From positions 17,153 to 81,152 of the forward strand of contig JAHLWZ010000267.1 of NCBI GenBank assembly GCA_020536535.1: a stretch of DNA of 64,000 nt, read 5' to 3'. Source of the stretch: Pelomyxa schiedti. Taxonomy: Eukaryota; Evosea; Pelobiontida; Pelomyxidae. Positions 38,838 through 50,214 of this stretch are shown here, piece after piece; positions within the stretch are counted from its first letter, which is position 1, and each line of letters begins with the position of its first letter. The translations under genes and the position numbers were made by a program. The notes under the pieces were generated by a model that saw nothing but the letters and a program-made list of their open reading frames with translations, was not told the origin of the DNA and did not search any database.

Positions 38838-40972
38838 TTAGTACTGTGGTAGTCCAGACACTTCTAGAGAAGAGGGCCAAGTGACTGTGTAATGAATGAC
38901 CGAGACTACTTCCACACCAGGGGCTACATTTACATACCTGAACTTGAGGTTGTTGTTCTCGACTCTGCTCACCCATCCACCTTCACAGGCGACGGTGCTT
39001 TGGTTTGTAATGAACACGGGTTGCTTGAGGGAAACAACAATTTCCCCTGTTTCCGATGCTGGGAGCTCATCAACAACGTCAATAGATATCTGGAAGAAGT
39101 TCAGCGTTGTGAAAAGGGCGATGTTCATTATACCGGTCCTGACTTGGCGTTCTTCACAAAAGTCTTGAAAATGTAGTCATTGGTAATAGACTTCTTTGCC
39201 AAAGAGGCCTTTGCGCTTTTCTTTGGTGGGTTCCGGCTGTATGTGACTCGGACTCCCGGGTCAGTGCCCAAAAGGGCAATGAATTCTTCCATTGGTGCTA
39301 TGGCTTTGAGATTGGTTGTACTGATGAAATTCGTATCAAAGTAAATATTGCAGGATCCAGGGAGGAGAGTGAAGCCAGTTTCGTTTACTGCGACTGCTTG
39401 CAGGAAGGCGTGAGGTGATTTCTTAGGAACAACATGGTACAGTAGTTTACAGGGAAGAAGGGCACTGGTAACCAGTACCTAATAAATGATGTTACAAAAA
39501 AAAGGATGATGCTCCAAGCCTACCTTGAAGGGGGACATATCTTTAGTGGAAGGAACACTGATGGCGTGTTCAATTCTGTACCCTTCACTTATAATATTGA
39601 TTTCTGGTGGGGGAGTTGTTTGGACGGGGAGAGAAGTCGGTGCACTTGTCTTTGAAACCAAGCTGAGGGGAATTTGGGTCAGTTTTGGTATCTTCCCACT
39701 TAGTTGAGCGTCGCAGGTTGATGTAGACAAATGGACTTCAATATCTTTCCAATCTTCCCCTGGAGATGGTAGTTAAACTGGAGTTGTCGTGTTGGTGACT
39801 CTTATCTTAAAACTCACCAGTAGACTGAAACAGATTTGCATAATACAAGAGTTCAATATAGCCGCCTTCTGACGTGTATCTCAGGTCATAAGCTGGCACC
39901 CAGTATATTTTTGTTCTAGTGGCACTAATTGCCAACAAAACCTAACACCGGTTACTGGGGTGGATGTTATATAATTTCAAACCTCTGATCCTGGATCTGC
40001 ATGCAATTTGACGTGGATACACCTGCCCTTGGCAGCCACGGCCTCATCAAAAGCCTTGCGGAGTTTGGTTATCTCCTCATTCAATTTCCCTTTAGCATCA
40101 CTCAGTGTTACTTCTGCGTGCATAGTTTGTGACAGCTGGGAACAGGCGCTCTCTAGCATTTGTGGGAGCTGGTCCAAAACAGATTGCGTTGGAGGATATT
40201 TGCCCAAAAACGTAGACGCGAATTTTGTGTTTGTATCCTCGACGTTCCTCTTGGCTTCAGCATTGACGGTTTCTCGTACTTTCATTTGCTCCAGCTCCTG
40301 CTCTTTCTCGGCCAGTTGCTTTCTCATAGCAGTGAGGCTCTTTGACCTCGCAATTGCATTCTCCGAGGTTTCCTCCACCTCCAAAACCTGCCCAAAAAAA
40401 AAAACGAAAAGTCACCAACCAAAAAAAAAGTTGCAACTTCCCAGGATCCACAAACCTCCACGACAGTAACTTGTCCAGACACGGCGGCGCCCTTCACTCT
40501 GATATCTGTGGCGTCGCAAGGCACATTGGAAACGATCAGGTCGTAAAAAAGTGGTGTAGACTTTGTGTCAGCTTGCAGGTGTCGTTTGCTGCGGTGTCTG
40601 CTTGACACAGGTAACTTCACTGCCGTCTCCTTGGTAATCTCTCCTGCTGTTTTCGAGAACTGTTTTCCAAACAAAGGTGAGTGTTATGCATCGAAGCGGC
40701 CAGTAATACACTTTTCGTGTTTGGCGTTTAAATGTTACATTCCTTACGCAGTGAGAGGGGAAAAAAAAAAAGAAAATTGCAGTTGACAGGGGAACCTCGA
40801 CATGGGTGGTGTTCATCAGCAGGTATTTGACCTTGAGAGTGTTTTGGTCCTTTACGCGAACAGCACTCGGCTGCGACGACGCAGTCGTGGCAGCTGCGTC
40901 GCTGTCGTCTACCGACTTTGCCGAAGACTTAACCGACTTCCCGGCCGTGTCCGTTTCCCCATCACCAGACAT
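38838..40972 (-). CDS. DUF4140/DUF4139 (MuiA-like) domain protein
   Basis: ATG at 40972 (MSGDGETDTAGKSVKSSAKS) and stop at 38838. The N-terminal domain (about 40900-40440) contains VKLPVSSRHRSKRHLQADTK and fits DUF4140. A coiled coil follows (about 40370-40000), rich in Lys and Glu (KQLAEKEQELEQMKV). The C-terminal domain has WVPAYDLRYTSEGGYIELLY and STGEDWKDIEVHLSTS, the signature of DUF4139, and ends with the strand-rich FRYVNVAPGVEVVSVIHYTV. Proteins of this layout occur in bacteria (mucoidy inhibitor A) and scattered eukaryotes; their biochemical role is not settled. No signal peptide is visible. Six or more short introns show that it is not bacterial contamination. Confidence 0.82.
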
Positions 40973-41607
40973 TTTTTTTTGTTTTTTCACACGAAAATCA
41001 AGCAGAAAAAAAATCCAGGGTTCTAACTGCCGATGTATTCGAGATGCAAAAAGAAAAAAAAAGGGTAGAGCTTTGAGGCGGTGAATAGAGTTACGTGAGG
41101 ATTACCCCAGCGAAACGCCTTGGAAGGGCGTTGGTCAGGGAGAGCACGGGGCGGGTTAGGAGTCCGCACCCGCGCATCTTGATAGTTGCTTGCAGTTATT
41201 CGATGTATCACATTCCCATTGGAGCACCGTTTATCCCTCGCACAGTACCCAATAACTCTACCTCCTTCTCGGCTTTTTTTGTTGCCTGTTTTTCCGCGGG
41301 GGTGAATTATGGGGGTACTTTTTTTTTATTCAACGTATCCTTGCATCCCCGTGCAAGAGTTGTGCTAATGTTTCCTTGTTTGACATCCCCTTGCGTTCCA
41401 GATATGCGACTGAATAAACGACGTCCTTCCGTGACCAGGGTCGCAACCATACCTTGACGTACCTTCGTCTCTTACCCACCAACATAAATATGGGCTCAAT
41501 CAAAAGGTTCGTTCGAAAAAAACTTAAACTTTGTGTTTTACATGAAACAACTGGCTTCAGTAACTATGCACTGCATGGTTTTTGAATAGAAGGCTCAGGT
41601 GTTACCA
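40973..41607. other. Intergenic region upstream of the DUF4139 gene
   Basis: About 635 bp between the start of the DUF4139 gene and the stop of the coiled-coil/IQ gene, both on the minus strand. It holds a promoter and a 3' UTR. Short ORFs here (for example 41095-41457 plus) have no recognisable content, and I find no RNA gene. Confidence 0.5.
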
Positions 41608-44600
41608 CTAGAGTGACCGAGGGTTTTTAACGGGAATCCTAGTGCCTAGAAGGGGGTGCTGAGTACGAGGATACAATTGAGCTTCTGTGGGGTGTGTATA
41701 GGCTTGTTCTGGTTGTTGTTGTGCTGGGGGCTGTGGACCGGCGTGGACCAGCTGAGTTGACGTGGAGACTTGTTGGGCTTGTTGTGTGAAAGCCTCCATT
41801 TGGTGAATGTAATGGAAGTGGGCAGGTGTGGATTCTCGGGAGTGGGAGGGGAGTGATTGACCTGGGCTTCTGAATTGTTGAACCTTCTGGGTCTGGGGGA
41901 GAGGACAGTTAGGAAGCGAGATAATGTAAGACGGTAATTGAACTTACTCCTGGCAGTGCTCAAAGTCCGCGGTGAAGAGTGGTGTGTAACAAGTGAGCTT
42001 TGGGGCCGTTAGTTTGCAGCATGAACGGGTAATGATATTGTAACCTGTGAGAGGTGTCTATACTTGGAAACTGCCGTGGCGACGGTGACTCTACGAGTGG
42101 ATTAGTGCGTGGATTGACACCCAAATTTACCTTTCTTCTTCTGTAGGCTTTCGTAACGTTGCCACATCTTTCTTGCTAGCTCGGCAGTGCGAATAGAATC
42201 AAATCCCCACTCGTCAGCAATCTCTTGCAGAGCTTGGGGTGATGCCTCGTTCAAATTATTCTTTATTATGTAAATTAAGTTAATGGGGATTAAGGATGCC
42301 AACCTCATCTGTAACTTTCGTTGTAGGTTTTTGTGGAATCACAGAGATGGAAGGTTGTTGGTGGTATGGGGTTGAGCTCTGGGATTGTGATGGTAGCCTA
42401 ACGGAATGTCGAGGCATTGTGTGTGTGGAAGGGCAGTGTCTAGACATCAGTGACATGCTTGGAAGGGAGAGCGTTGTATTTGAGTGGGATTGCGTGGAGA
42501 GAGATGGAGGGTGCCCGAGTTTATGTTTGTGAGATTCTAGACTTGAGATAGTTGATTTTCTCCATTGCGGATTTTTTGTTAAGTTTTTGTGCTTCGGCAA
42601 TATATTCTCCATACTTGTGCGACCTGTTGCTGCTTTACTTGGAGTAGGAAGGAAATGGAATGCTGCCATGCAATGGTAAGTTAAATTAAAAATCGAAGGG
42701 CATTCGTTACTGGTAGAACTTCGGAAAGTATTCTTTGGGAAAGGTAGGGATATATCAGGTGGTGGTGGGATAGCAAGGGTGTGGTACTCTGAGGTAAAAT
42801 TTAGATAAGATGGAAAGTTCATTTCATCACTCTACCCTCTTCCATTCCTGGACTAAGAGGGAAGGCATCATTCAAATCGCTGGGCATCTCACACCAAGAA
42901 AGATCCGGAACTTCCATTTCCACAAGTAAGAAGTTTAATTTCAGTTCAAAAAAGAGTATACCTTCATCCTCGGGGAAGTGTATCTTTTTTATTTGTATGT
43001 TCATTTTCTTCAACAGTGATCTTACTCTATAACCTCTCCAGCATGCTTGTATCTTGGTGGCCGCTAAGCCGATAGGTTGGAAATAGTCGGGAGTGTGGAG
43101 TTCAACCTGCATTTTGTTCGGTATTACCAGGGCTTGGAGAGATGTTTTTTACAACAGGAGAGTTAGGACATGGGACTTTCACAGAACGGCCAGTTGGTGC
43201 ACGTTTCAGATCGCGTAAAGCAACACTGATTACATTTCTATCTTCTACATCTTGTATCCCAACTTTATACTTGGGACGTTAGTGAACAGATGGGAAAGAG
43301 AAAACGTGGTACCTTAAGAAGCTCTCGGAGATCTTGAACATCATATTCAGAAACTTGTAGTGGAGTTGACCTGACACTGGAAAATAAAGGTAGATAACTT
43401 TCAAGTCCGACACCGTGCAGAAACATAGGCCATGTACTCTCTACAAAGATGTCAGGGAAACCCAAATGAAAGAAAGGGCCTTTATTTTGAAAAGAAGGCA
43501 AACCTGGAGCATCTGATGATACAAAAGGGTGTTCTTTAGATTCGAGATTTGTATTTATGTGGTTGTCTGCAGTGGCTGCTGAGGAGTGCTGAAGAGAAGG
43601 GACAGATGTGAGACACTGGTTACTCTGAGTTTCGTAACTGTAACCAGGTTAGATCAGAAATGAGATATAGTACCTTTGGAGTTCTTGGCAAGGAGATTCT
43701 TCATCTTTCTCTCTGTGCATCAGAGCTTCTTGTTGTTGAAGAAGTAACTTGAAGGGTCAGTGGTGTATATACAGCAACACTAATACTTGGTGTTTCCGTT
43801 TTATTTCCATTTCTTCCTGCTCAGAAAGTAATTGCAACTTTTCTGCTTCAGCTTTCTGGCGCTTTTCTTCCTCCTGCTTCCTGGTTTTAAATGTATTCCC
43901 ATGGTATAAATGGGTGGACTTACTTGTGTAACTCTACTTCTTCTTTTAGCTTTCTTTCTTCTTCTTCTCTCTTCAGTTGCTTTTCCCAGTCAATTCTCCT
44001 TGATGATTATAGGTGAGGGTTTTTTCAATGATCTTACTTCCGGGTGGCAGAGTCTTGAAGGATAGCCCCAATCAAGTCCTGTCTGCGTTTCTCTAGCATC
44101 ACAGCAAACCGTGACTCCTCTGCTGTCCTGTTTTCTAGAGTGGATCAGTTTCGTCTGTATTTTAATCTACCTTGAGATTGTTGTTGCATGGACCTACGCA
44201 TTTTCTCAGATACGTTTTTTTGATTCTGTTCCAGCAAAATTCTCTCCAACTGAAGTCTATGTGAAATATCAATTATTTGAAGTTGTGAGCGGGATTCTTT
44301 CTTTCTAGCCTCTTGGTTCGCTTTTTGAATGGCATCAATTGCTTTGATTTGATCTGCTGCATCTCTGGAGGTTTTTTCTTGGAGCTGCTCGGTGAAGGAA
44401 ATATAAGCAGGTGAGTCAGATTGTGGCTGCCTGAGTTCTGCTGACGGAACAGGCTTAGTTGTAAGTGTTGGGGTCATTTTGCCATTTATCCTCTCTAGAG
44501 CCTCTTGTGTGACTAGTTAATACCCAATAATAGGGATTGACTAAAGACCTTGAATTTTATTTCGTAAGTGAACTTCAAAATCTGCAACGCTCTTGGTGAA

Positions 44601-45041
44601 AGATCCTTTTGACCCTTCATCATCCCTAGGGAGTTTAGTGTTTTCTTTTTTCAAAGGAGAAAGAGTACCAACCCCGAATTGACATTCAAGCCAAATGACA
44701 ATAATGTGGAGTCCATTGTGATGAGGTGTTCTGTCCCAACAACTGAAGCAATCCTTACAATTTTTTGTTCCAAAGTATCCTCGTTTCTCTGTTAAGATAT
44801 TAATAGTCACATAATTGACCTTCTAGAAAATGGGAGGACCAACATGGAGGCTGTTGTCAAAGTTTCTCACACGATCCAACTCAGACACCATTCTGGCCTG
44901 AATTCTACCCAGCCACCCATAATTGCCCCGCGTGAACTCCGGGCCACCTTGGCCCAGTTCGTTCTCCGCTGAGGCACCCACAATGCATTCCTGGCCCAAT
45001 TGTGGGGCAGAAACAAGGCTTGCTGCAGTACGTGGGTGCAT
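41608..45041 (-). CDS. Coiled-coil protein with SAM-like and IQ motifs
   Basis: ATG at 45041 (MHPRTAASLVSAPQLGQECI) and stop at 41608; a dozen or more short introns. The N-terminal exons include TEKRGYFGTKNCKDCFSCWD (about 44780). A long charged coiled coil follows (about 44460-43680: SRSQLQIIDISHRLQLERIL, KRQKAEAEKLQLLSEQEEME). Next is a SAM-like helical segment, FLHGVGLESYLPLFSSV with DVQDLRELLKVGIQDVEDRN (about 43430-43215). An IQ calmodulin-binding motif AATKIQACWRGYRVRSLLKK lies at about 43070-43015. The C-terminal third is Ser/Pro/Gln-rich, with a helical segment PQALQEIADEWGFDSIRTAE. The layout suggests a cytoskeletal or centrosome/basal-body linker binding calmodulin-like proteins. 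I cannot name an orthologue. Confidence 0.65.
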
Positions 45042-45172
45042 TTTTCTACCCGTGTGCGTTGACGCACGGACCTAACCTCCTTTCGAGAAATCAAAACTCG
45101 AATGAAAATCGAAGGTTCGCCTTGGAAAAAAGGTTCATTGACAATGGGTTTGACGCTCGTATCTTCTGCACC

Positions 45173-46492
45173 TCACCAGAAGTCTATTGTTCGCCATGCA
45201 AATACCCGCGACGACTTATCCTCATTCATGTCAGCATAGTACAAATGGGCAGATGAACTCGACCTCTGGTCTCCCCCAGGACTATCGCTGATAATGGTAG
45301 GGTACCACGCGGCGCCCACGGCAATTGTGGGACCCACCGCCGCCTCAGGCCTCTCCCAGTCCTGCTTCTCCAAATCACTGCACGCAGTAATGTAGATTCT
45401 CCCATCCCAGCCCCCGTAAACCATGACATATTTCCCCACCGCGTCGTTCCAATGTACAGATGGATTTGCACCCTGAGGCGACCCTGAGGGCAGTGGAATT
45501 GGGTCGCCTTGGCCACCAAGTCCAGGAATGATGAATCCGCCGGGAGATTGCCATTTGAACCAGTTGCCAGGCCATGCGTTGGGATCGGAGGTTTTGGCGG
45601 CGTGGAGTCTGCATTATGGGAGTGAGTTATGAGTTGGATTATAATTACATTGGCGACATTACAAGCATGAGTAATATTAGTCGCTAGAAATGGCACTAAT
45701 GAAAAGAAAAAGGAATGCACCTGGAAGCTCCATCGGCATCCAGTTCTTGGTAAAACATGTAATAGGCTTTATTGGAAGCTTCATAGAAGGCGGAATTATC
45801 GCCCGCACCACCCCATGCAGGGGAAGAAGGTTGTGTTTGCCAGGATGTAATTATTGTACCATGATCAGTCCACGTCTTTCCTAGATCATAACTCATTGCC
45901 ATACCTATGCTTTTCCAAGCCTAAAAATGTGTGAAAATCACTACTATCTAAAGGTTTTCGGATACCATGTTATCCGGGTTAGAATAGCCGCAATACCAAT
46001 CCTCCTGGTGATAGAACCCGATCATGTACGTTGAGCCATTGCCATTGGGAACGAATACATTCATCAACCAAGATCCTCCATCATTGCTTCCACATTCAGG
46101 ATAGGTACGAGAGCCAAAAATTGCATAAGATGGATCCAGTGTTTCGAGATTCTCAAAGTAAGCTGAAACTCCCAAGGTGCGCTTTTTTTGATGAATTCAA
46201 GGTAATAAGCACTCCAACACAGAAAATAGATTAGTACATAGTTTTCATACTCTGACCAGAAGGAGTACCACTGACCATTAACTAGTACGGAACTAAGGTG
46301 ACCATCAGGAACATATTTGTACGTAGGCACACCAGCTGCTGAAAAGTGATTAATTCCATTCCTCCTGGGGAAAAAAGGGGGCACACTATTGGGGACAGTG
46401 TATCGACTGGAACCAACACTGTAAGAGAAGGATAAACTGCTTCCTCCTTCTACAAAACACCAAATTATAGCAATAACCAAATACGAGGTCAT
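45173..46492 (-). CDS. Secreted glycosidase-like five-bladed propeller protein
   Basis: ATG at 46492 opens a signal peptide, MTSYLVIAIIWCFVEGGSSL. The mature chain shows propeller-type strands and aromatic patches: VLVNGQWYSFWSEYENY, STYMIGFYHQEDWYCGYSNP, GMAMSYDLGKTWTDHGTIIT, NKAYYMFYQELDADGASR and SVHWNDAVGKYVMVYGGWDG, and ends at 45173. Strand spacing and the W/Y-rich blades resemble the glycoside hydrolase 43/32/68 or sialidase-like superfamily. I did not find an unambiguous catalytic acid set, so hydrolase activity is inference. Expected role: digestion or binding of environmental polysaccharide. It shares a 72-bp divergent promoter with the radical SAM gene. Confidence 0.7.
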
Positions 46493-46564
46493 ATCCTTGT
46501 TGTTGGAGCCTGACTTTTTCCGTTTTCCACTTCAGTGAAAAATTCGAACTTGGACGTTTTTCAT
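46493..46564. promoter_or_regulatory. 72-bp divergent promoter
   Basis: The starts of a secreted propeller gene (minus) and a radical SAM gene (plus) are only 72 bp apart, so both core promoters and 5' UTRs fit into this spacer or overlap the opposite gene. Confidence 0.5.
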
Positions 46565-47805
46565 ATGGGTCAGACGTTTGGTAGCTCCGCGTCTTCGACG
46601 ACACCAACAACCACAGAAAGGACAACATACATTGTGGGATCACCGGCATGCACAACAACGTCGTCCAGGGCCGCCGACGTCGAGGATATCATATCTACTG
46701 CGGCCACGCCCTCCGACCCAGACAACAACCCATCGTCGCCGTCGTCGAGCGGGGCGCCGTCAATCGACGCGACTAGCGTCAACATCAACAACAACAAGAA
46801 GGTTATGGTGGAGCCCTATGTGATAACGATGACGATAAACTGCGTCAAGGGGTGCGAGCACAACTGCCGATACTGCTTCGCGAAGCACGAGGCACGTTGC
46901 CCACCCGACTGGTACGCAAAACGCTGTGCTATCTCTTACCTGACCCACCAAAAAAAAAATTTTTTTTTTTTTTTTTTGCTGCTTCTCCCTCTTCTTCTCC
47001 CCTTTTTCTTTCTTTGTTTATCATTGACCTGTGTTTAAACTCTATATTCATTTTGCATTGGGGGTGTGGTTGATGCTCTTCTCGTTTTTGGGTTTGCTTG
47101 GTTTAGGCCTACTATGAGAGTTGTTCAGTCGGAAGTCGATGCTCCACGCCCAAAGGTGCCATTGGGCTCCGTTATGTTTCCTTCTCTGCATGATATCACA
47201 CCAACAGTTGTGGATCCATGCCTCAAAATTATCCTCGCTCTCCTTCAGTCTCAGTCCCGAGTTGTAGTTTTCTCCAAACCACACTTGAGTGTGTGTCGTT
47301 TCCATACTCTGCAAAAAAAAGTTTAAGGCAGCACCAGGTTATACAGAAGATATGCTCTGCTGCAAGTAACTACAAGGAGCTGTTACGTTTCAAATTTACC
47401 ATAAGTGCTATGGATGACACCATCCTTTCCTATTGGGAGCCGGGAGCACCTCCCTTTGCCGAAAGACTTGAATCTCTCAAGTGCGCATACAATGCCGGTT
47501 TCAAAACAGCAGTTTCCGTAGGACCCATGCTTGACTATCTCCATGTTGTGGAACTAGTAAATACTGTTGAGCCCTTTGTTACTGATGTGATTATTATCTG
47601 CCGGCTACAACTGATTCCAGAGATGGTAAGTGAGGCCAAATCTCCCCAGGACAAAGCCATGCTCAATGCTGTTCTTGACAATCAAACTGACGAAAAGATA
47701 ATACAATTGCATGACATACTCAAGACCCGCCCAAAAGTTCGCTGGCACACCCAACTGCAAGGCTTACTTGGTGAATTTCGCCCTGGTATTCACTGGGAAG
47801 ACTAG
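46565..47805 (+). CDS. Radical SAM protein, spore photoproduct lyase-like
   Basis: I choose ATG 46565 (MGQTFGSSAS), because an upstream in-frame codon is GTG. The N-terminal 80 residues are Ser/Thr-rich low complexity. The radical SAM cluster motif CxxxCxxC is in KGCEHNCRYCFAKHEA (about 46849-46890). An intron from about 46910 to 47106 contains a poly-T run. The next exon reads PLGSVMFPSLHDITP, a motif shared with the SPL/Rv2578c-like branch of the superfamily. Later exons carry LLRFKFTISAMDDTILSYWE and AYNAGFKTAVSVGPMLDY, and the end is GLLGEFRPGIHWED at 47805. It should bind a 4Fe-4S cluster and cleave S-adenosylmethionine. The substrate is unknown; related SPL enzymes repair UV photoproducts. 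Oxygen-labile clusters fit a low-oxygen habitat, but this does not prove one. Confidence 0.8.
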
Positions 47806-47940
47806 GAATGCACATAATGGATTTGAACATAACTTTTCTTATTTCCTGCTGTGCTCCATTTTCCCCACCTTCTCTTTTACATAGAGGCTCAAGCTATTCG
47901 ACTAAAGACAAAATGTTTCTTTTTGTCTTAAAATTTCTAA

Positions 47941-49964
47941 TCACAAAGAAGACTTGGTTGCTGCGTGACTGTGTTTGTAGTGCTCCATAAGAAGCAACTT
48001 GAGTTTCTTTTCATGCAACTCCTGCTCCACTCGGTTAAGTTCCTCATCAATATCAGAGGGTTTGTTGGGCTCTGGAATTGGGCCTGTGGTGGAAGCTTGA
48101 TGAATTTCAGGAGCATTTGGTTGCTGCCGGTTGTTGGTGCCATTGGGTGGTGTAATGTCATCTGTGGAGTGTGATGGTGGGGTCTCCTTTTGTTTGCATT
48201 GCGTGGTGCAACTTCGCTTTGCTGTTGGGGTGTCTTGGTCTCTGCTTTTGCTCCGTTTTCTTGTTGGAGTGCCTGTTTTCTCAGTTGCCGGTGCTATCTC
48301 TTCTTGGTCTTCTGGAGAAAATGTGTGAGGGTTATTCCTTTCGTGTCTGTGCCTAGACTTGGATCTAGATTGACTTCGGGACCTCATGTTGTCCTCAGGT
48401 GAATGTTGGCTGCTTTGGATGTTCTCTGTGCGGCCCCTTGCACTTTGAGTGGTCTTACTTCTACTGGATTCTGCTGGGCCCCTGCTCCTGCTCCTGCTCC
48501 TGCTGGAGTGAGAGCGAGGGATTGGGCTGGAACTGGAACTTCCACTGGAACTGCCCGGCTTTGGGCTTCTTGCTCTTTTCCTGTCATGCTTCTTTTTATG
48601 CTTGTGCTTTGGATCTTTATGTTTCTTGTGATGCTTGTGATGCTCACTATGCAAAGGAGAGGTAGAAGTTGCAAGGACTGGAGATATCGAGACCTGCTCA
48701 GCTTCTGGGGTGAGTTGCAGTGCAGTTCTTGCCAGTTGTTGAGGCTGATTTGGAGGTATTGGTGAAGGGTGGAATTGACCAGATTGACGCTGTTTTTGCA
48801 GGTGTTGAAGTTGCAGCTGAATTTGTGGTTGCAGGTGCTGCTCACCCAAAGTTTGATTTGGTTGTGTCAACGGGGTTGGGGACTTGGATGTTGATGTTCC
48901 TTGGATTGCCGATTGGGAAACAGGTCGGTTTGCCGGTCGGGGGTCAAGAGGCGCATACTTCACAATTTTGTCATATGTCTCCATTGTGAATGGGGATGAC
49001 GCGAACATTCGGAGTTCATGAACAAATAAGTCAGTATTGTCAAATAAAATGCCCTTTAGCTGCGAAATTGCTTTTGGATCAGAGAGTTCATGTCTGGTTT
49101 TGTTGAGATTAGTGGTGGTATAAGGCATAAGATGAAGAGAGGTAATTTATTCATTGACAATAAAGAGTGAGAGAAAAGTCAACATGCTCTTTAATGATTC
49201 CCATGACATATTCACTAAGAAGCGTCACATCTTCTTCTTGAAGAATTGCCTGCAATTCACGTTTTATCCAGGGCAGGAGCTTGGCAGTCCAAGGTGCGGG
49301 CTTAGCCTTTATTTGACTCAATGCTGTAGAGAAAGAAATAAATAAATTAAGAGTACACTGGAGTGAGGACAAACTAAAGATAGATGCAACAGTGGGAGTT
49401 TCCGGTTTTGTTGGTGTGGCTTTCAGTCTCTCAATGTAAACCTTTCTTTAGGTTGTAAGAGATGATATTTCAGACATGTGAAGGTACCTCCGGAAAGCTT
49501 GAAATTTGTCAAGAGTCATCTTAGGGGGGCGAGGTGGTTTGCTTGTGTGAGCAGTTAATGAGCGATAATGCTCCGTGAAGTCAGGAGTGCTCTTAACAAG
49601 TTCCTCTTCCAACGAGTACTCAGTGGGATCACTTTTGTCAATATCAGTAATCTGACCATTCCATGAGAGGAAAACAACGAGACTCTCAACAAACCACACT
49701 GCGCGCAGATCTCTTACATAGAGGACAAGCGTAAGCAGTTTTCCCCCATCGCATAGCACAAGAGAAGCAAAAAATATGCTCTTCAAGAAGAAAATAAGGT
49801 AAAAAAAAAGAAACCAGGAAGCATCATAACGCACGATAACAAGAATCGTAGACAGAAGGGCGCTCCACAACCAACAAGCAAATAGGACAATCTATCATCT
49901 TGTACAGAGCCTCCGTGGTTGTCGCACTTTCAGCTGCGGGTGTCCCACTCCCCGCCTCATCCAT
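47941..49964 (-). CDS. Topors-like RING E3 ligase with RS-rich tail
   Basis: ATG at 49964 (MDEAGSGTPAAESATTTEAL). The RING is split by an intron: YKMIDCPICLLVVERPSVYD with a following Cys, then EHIFCFSCAMRWGKTAYACP with LCKRS (about 49760-49690). This fits the C3HC4 pattern and WxKxxxxCPLCK spacing of Topors. Further on, RHELSDPKAISQL and LFVHELRMFASSPFTMETYD (about 49090-48960) match the conserved helical region that follows the RING in Topors. The C-terminal 280 residues are Gln/Pro-rich, then a His/Lys run and an Arg/Ser-rich region (about 48620-48330), ending KHSHAATKSSL at 47941. Topors is a nuclear dual ubiquitin/SUMO E3 in animals; the RS tail suggests nuclear speckle localisation here too. 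Confidence 0.83.
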
Positions 49965-50214
49965 TCCTCCAATCGGTTTTTTTTTTTTGTTGTTGTGGAG
50001 AAAAACAATTTCCGAGATGGAAATTGGAGAGAATTTTCATCGTTGTTTACAGAGCGGCAGGGCTTTTCGTGTGTCAAATAGCCTTGGCAGCCACCAAGGC
50101 CCTTGTGTAACTTCCTATTCTGATTTGGAGGAAGAATCAGTAATTCCCTGAACAATCTCGATGTTGATCGATCTTTCTCCGCCTAGCGGGAAGTAGAACG
50201 ACGAAAAACAACCG

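Noticed and set aside
46565-47805. Bacterial contamination as the source of the LpxH-, DUF4139- and SPL-like genes
   Set aside because: Each is split by spliceosomal-type introns and lies between eukaryotic genes on one contig.
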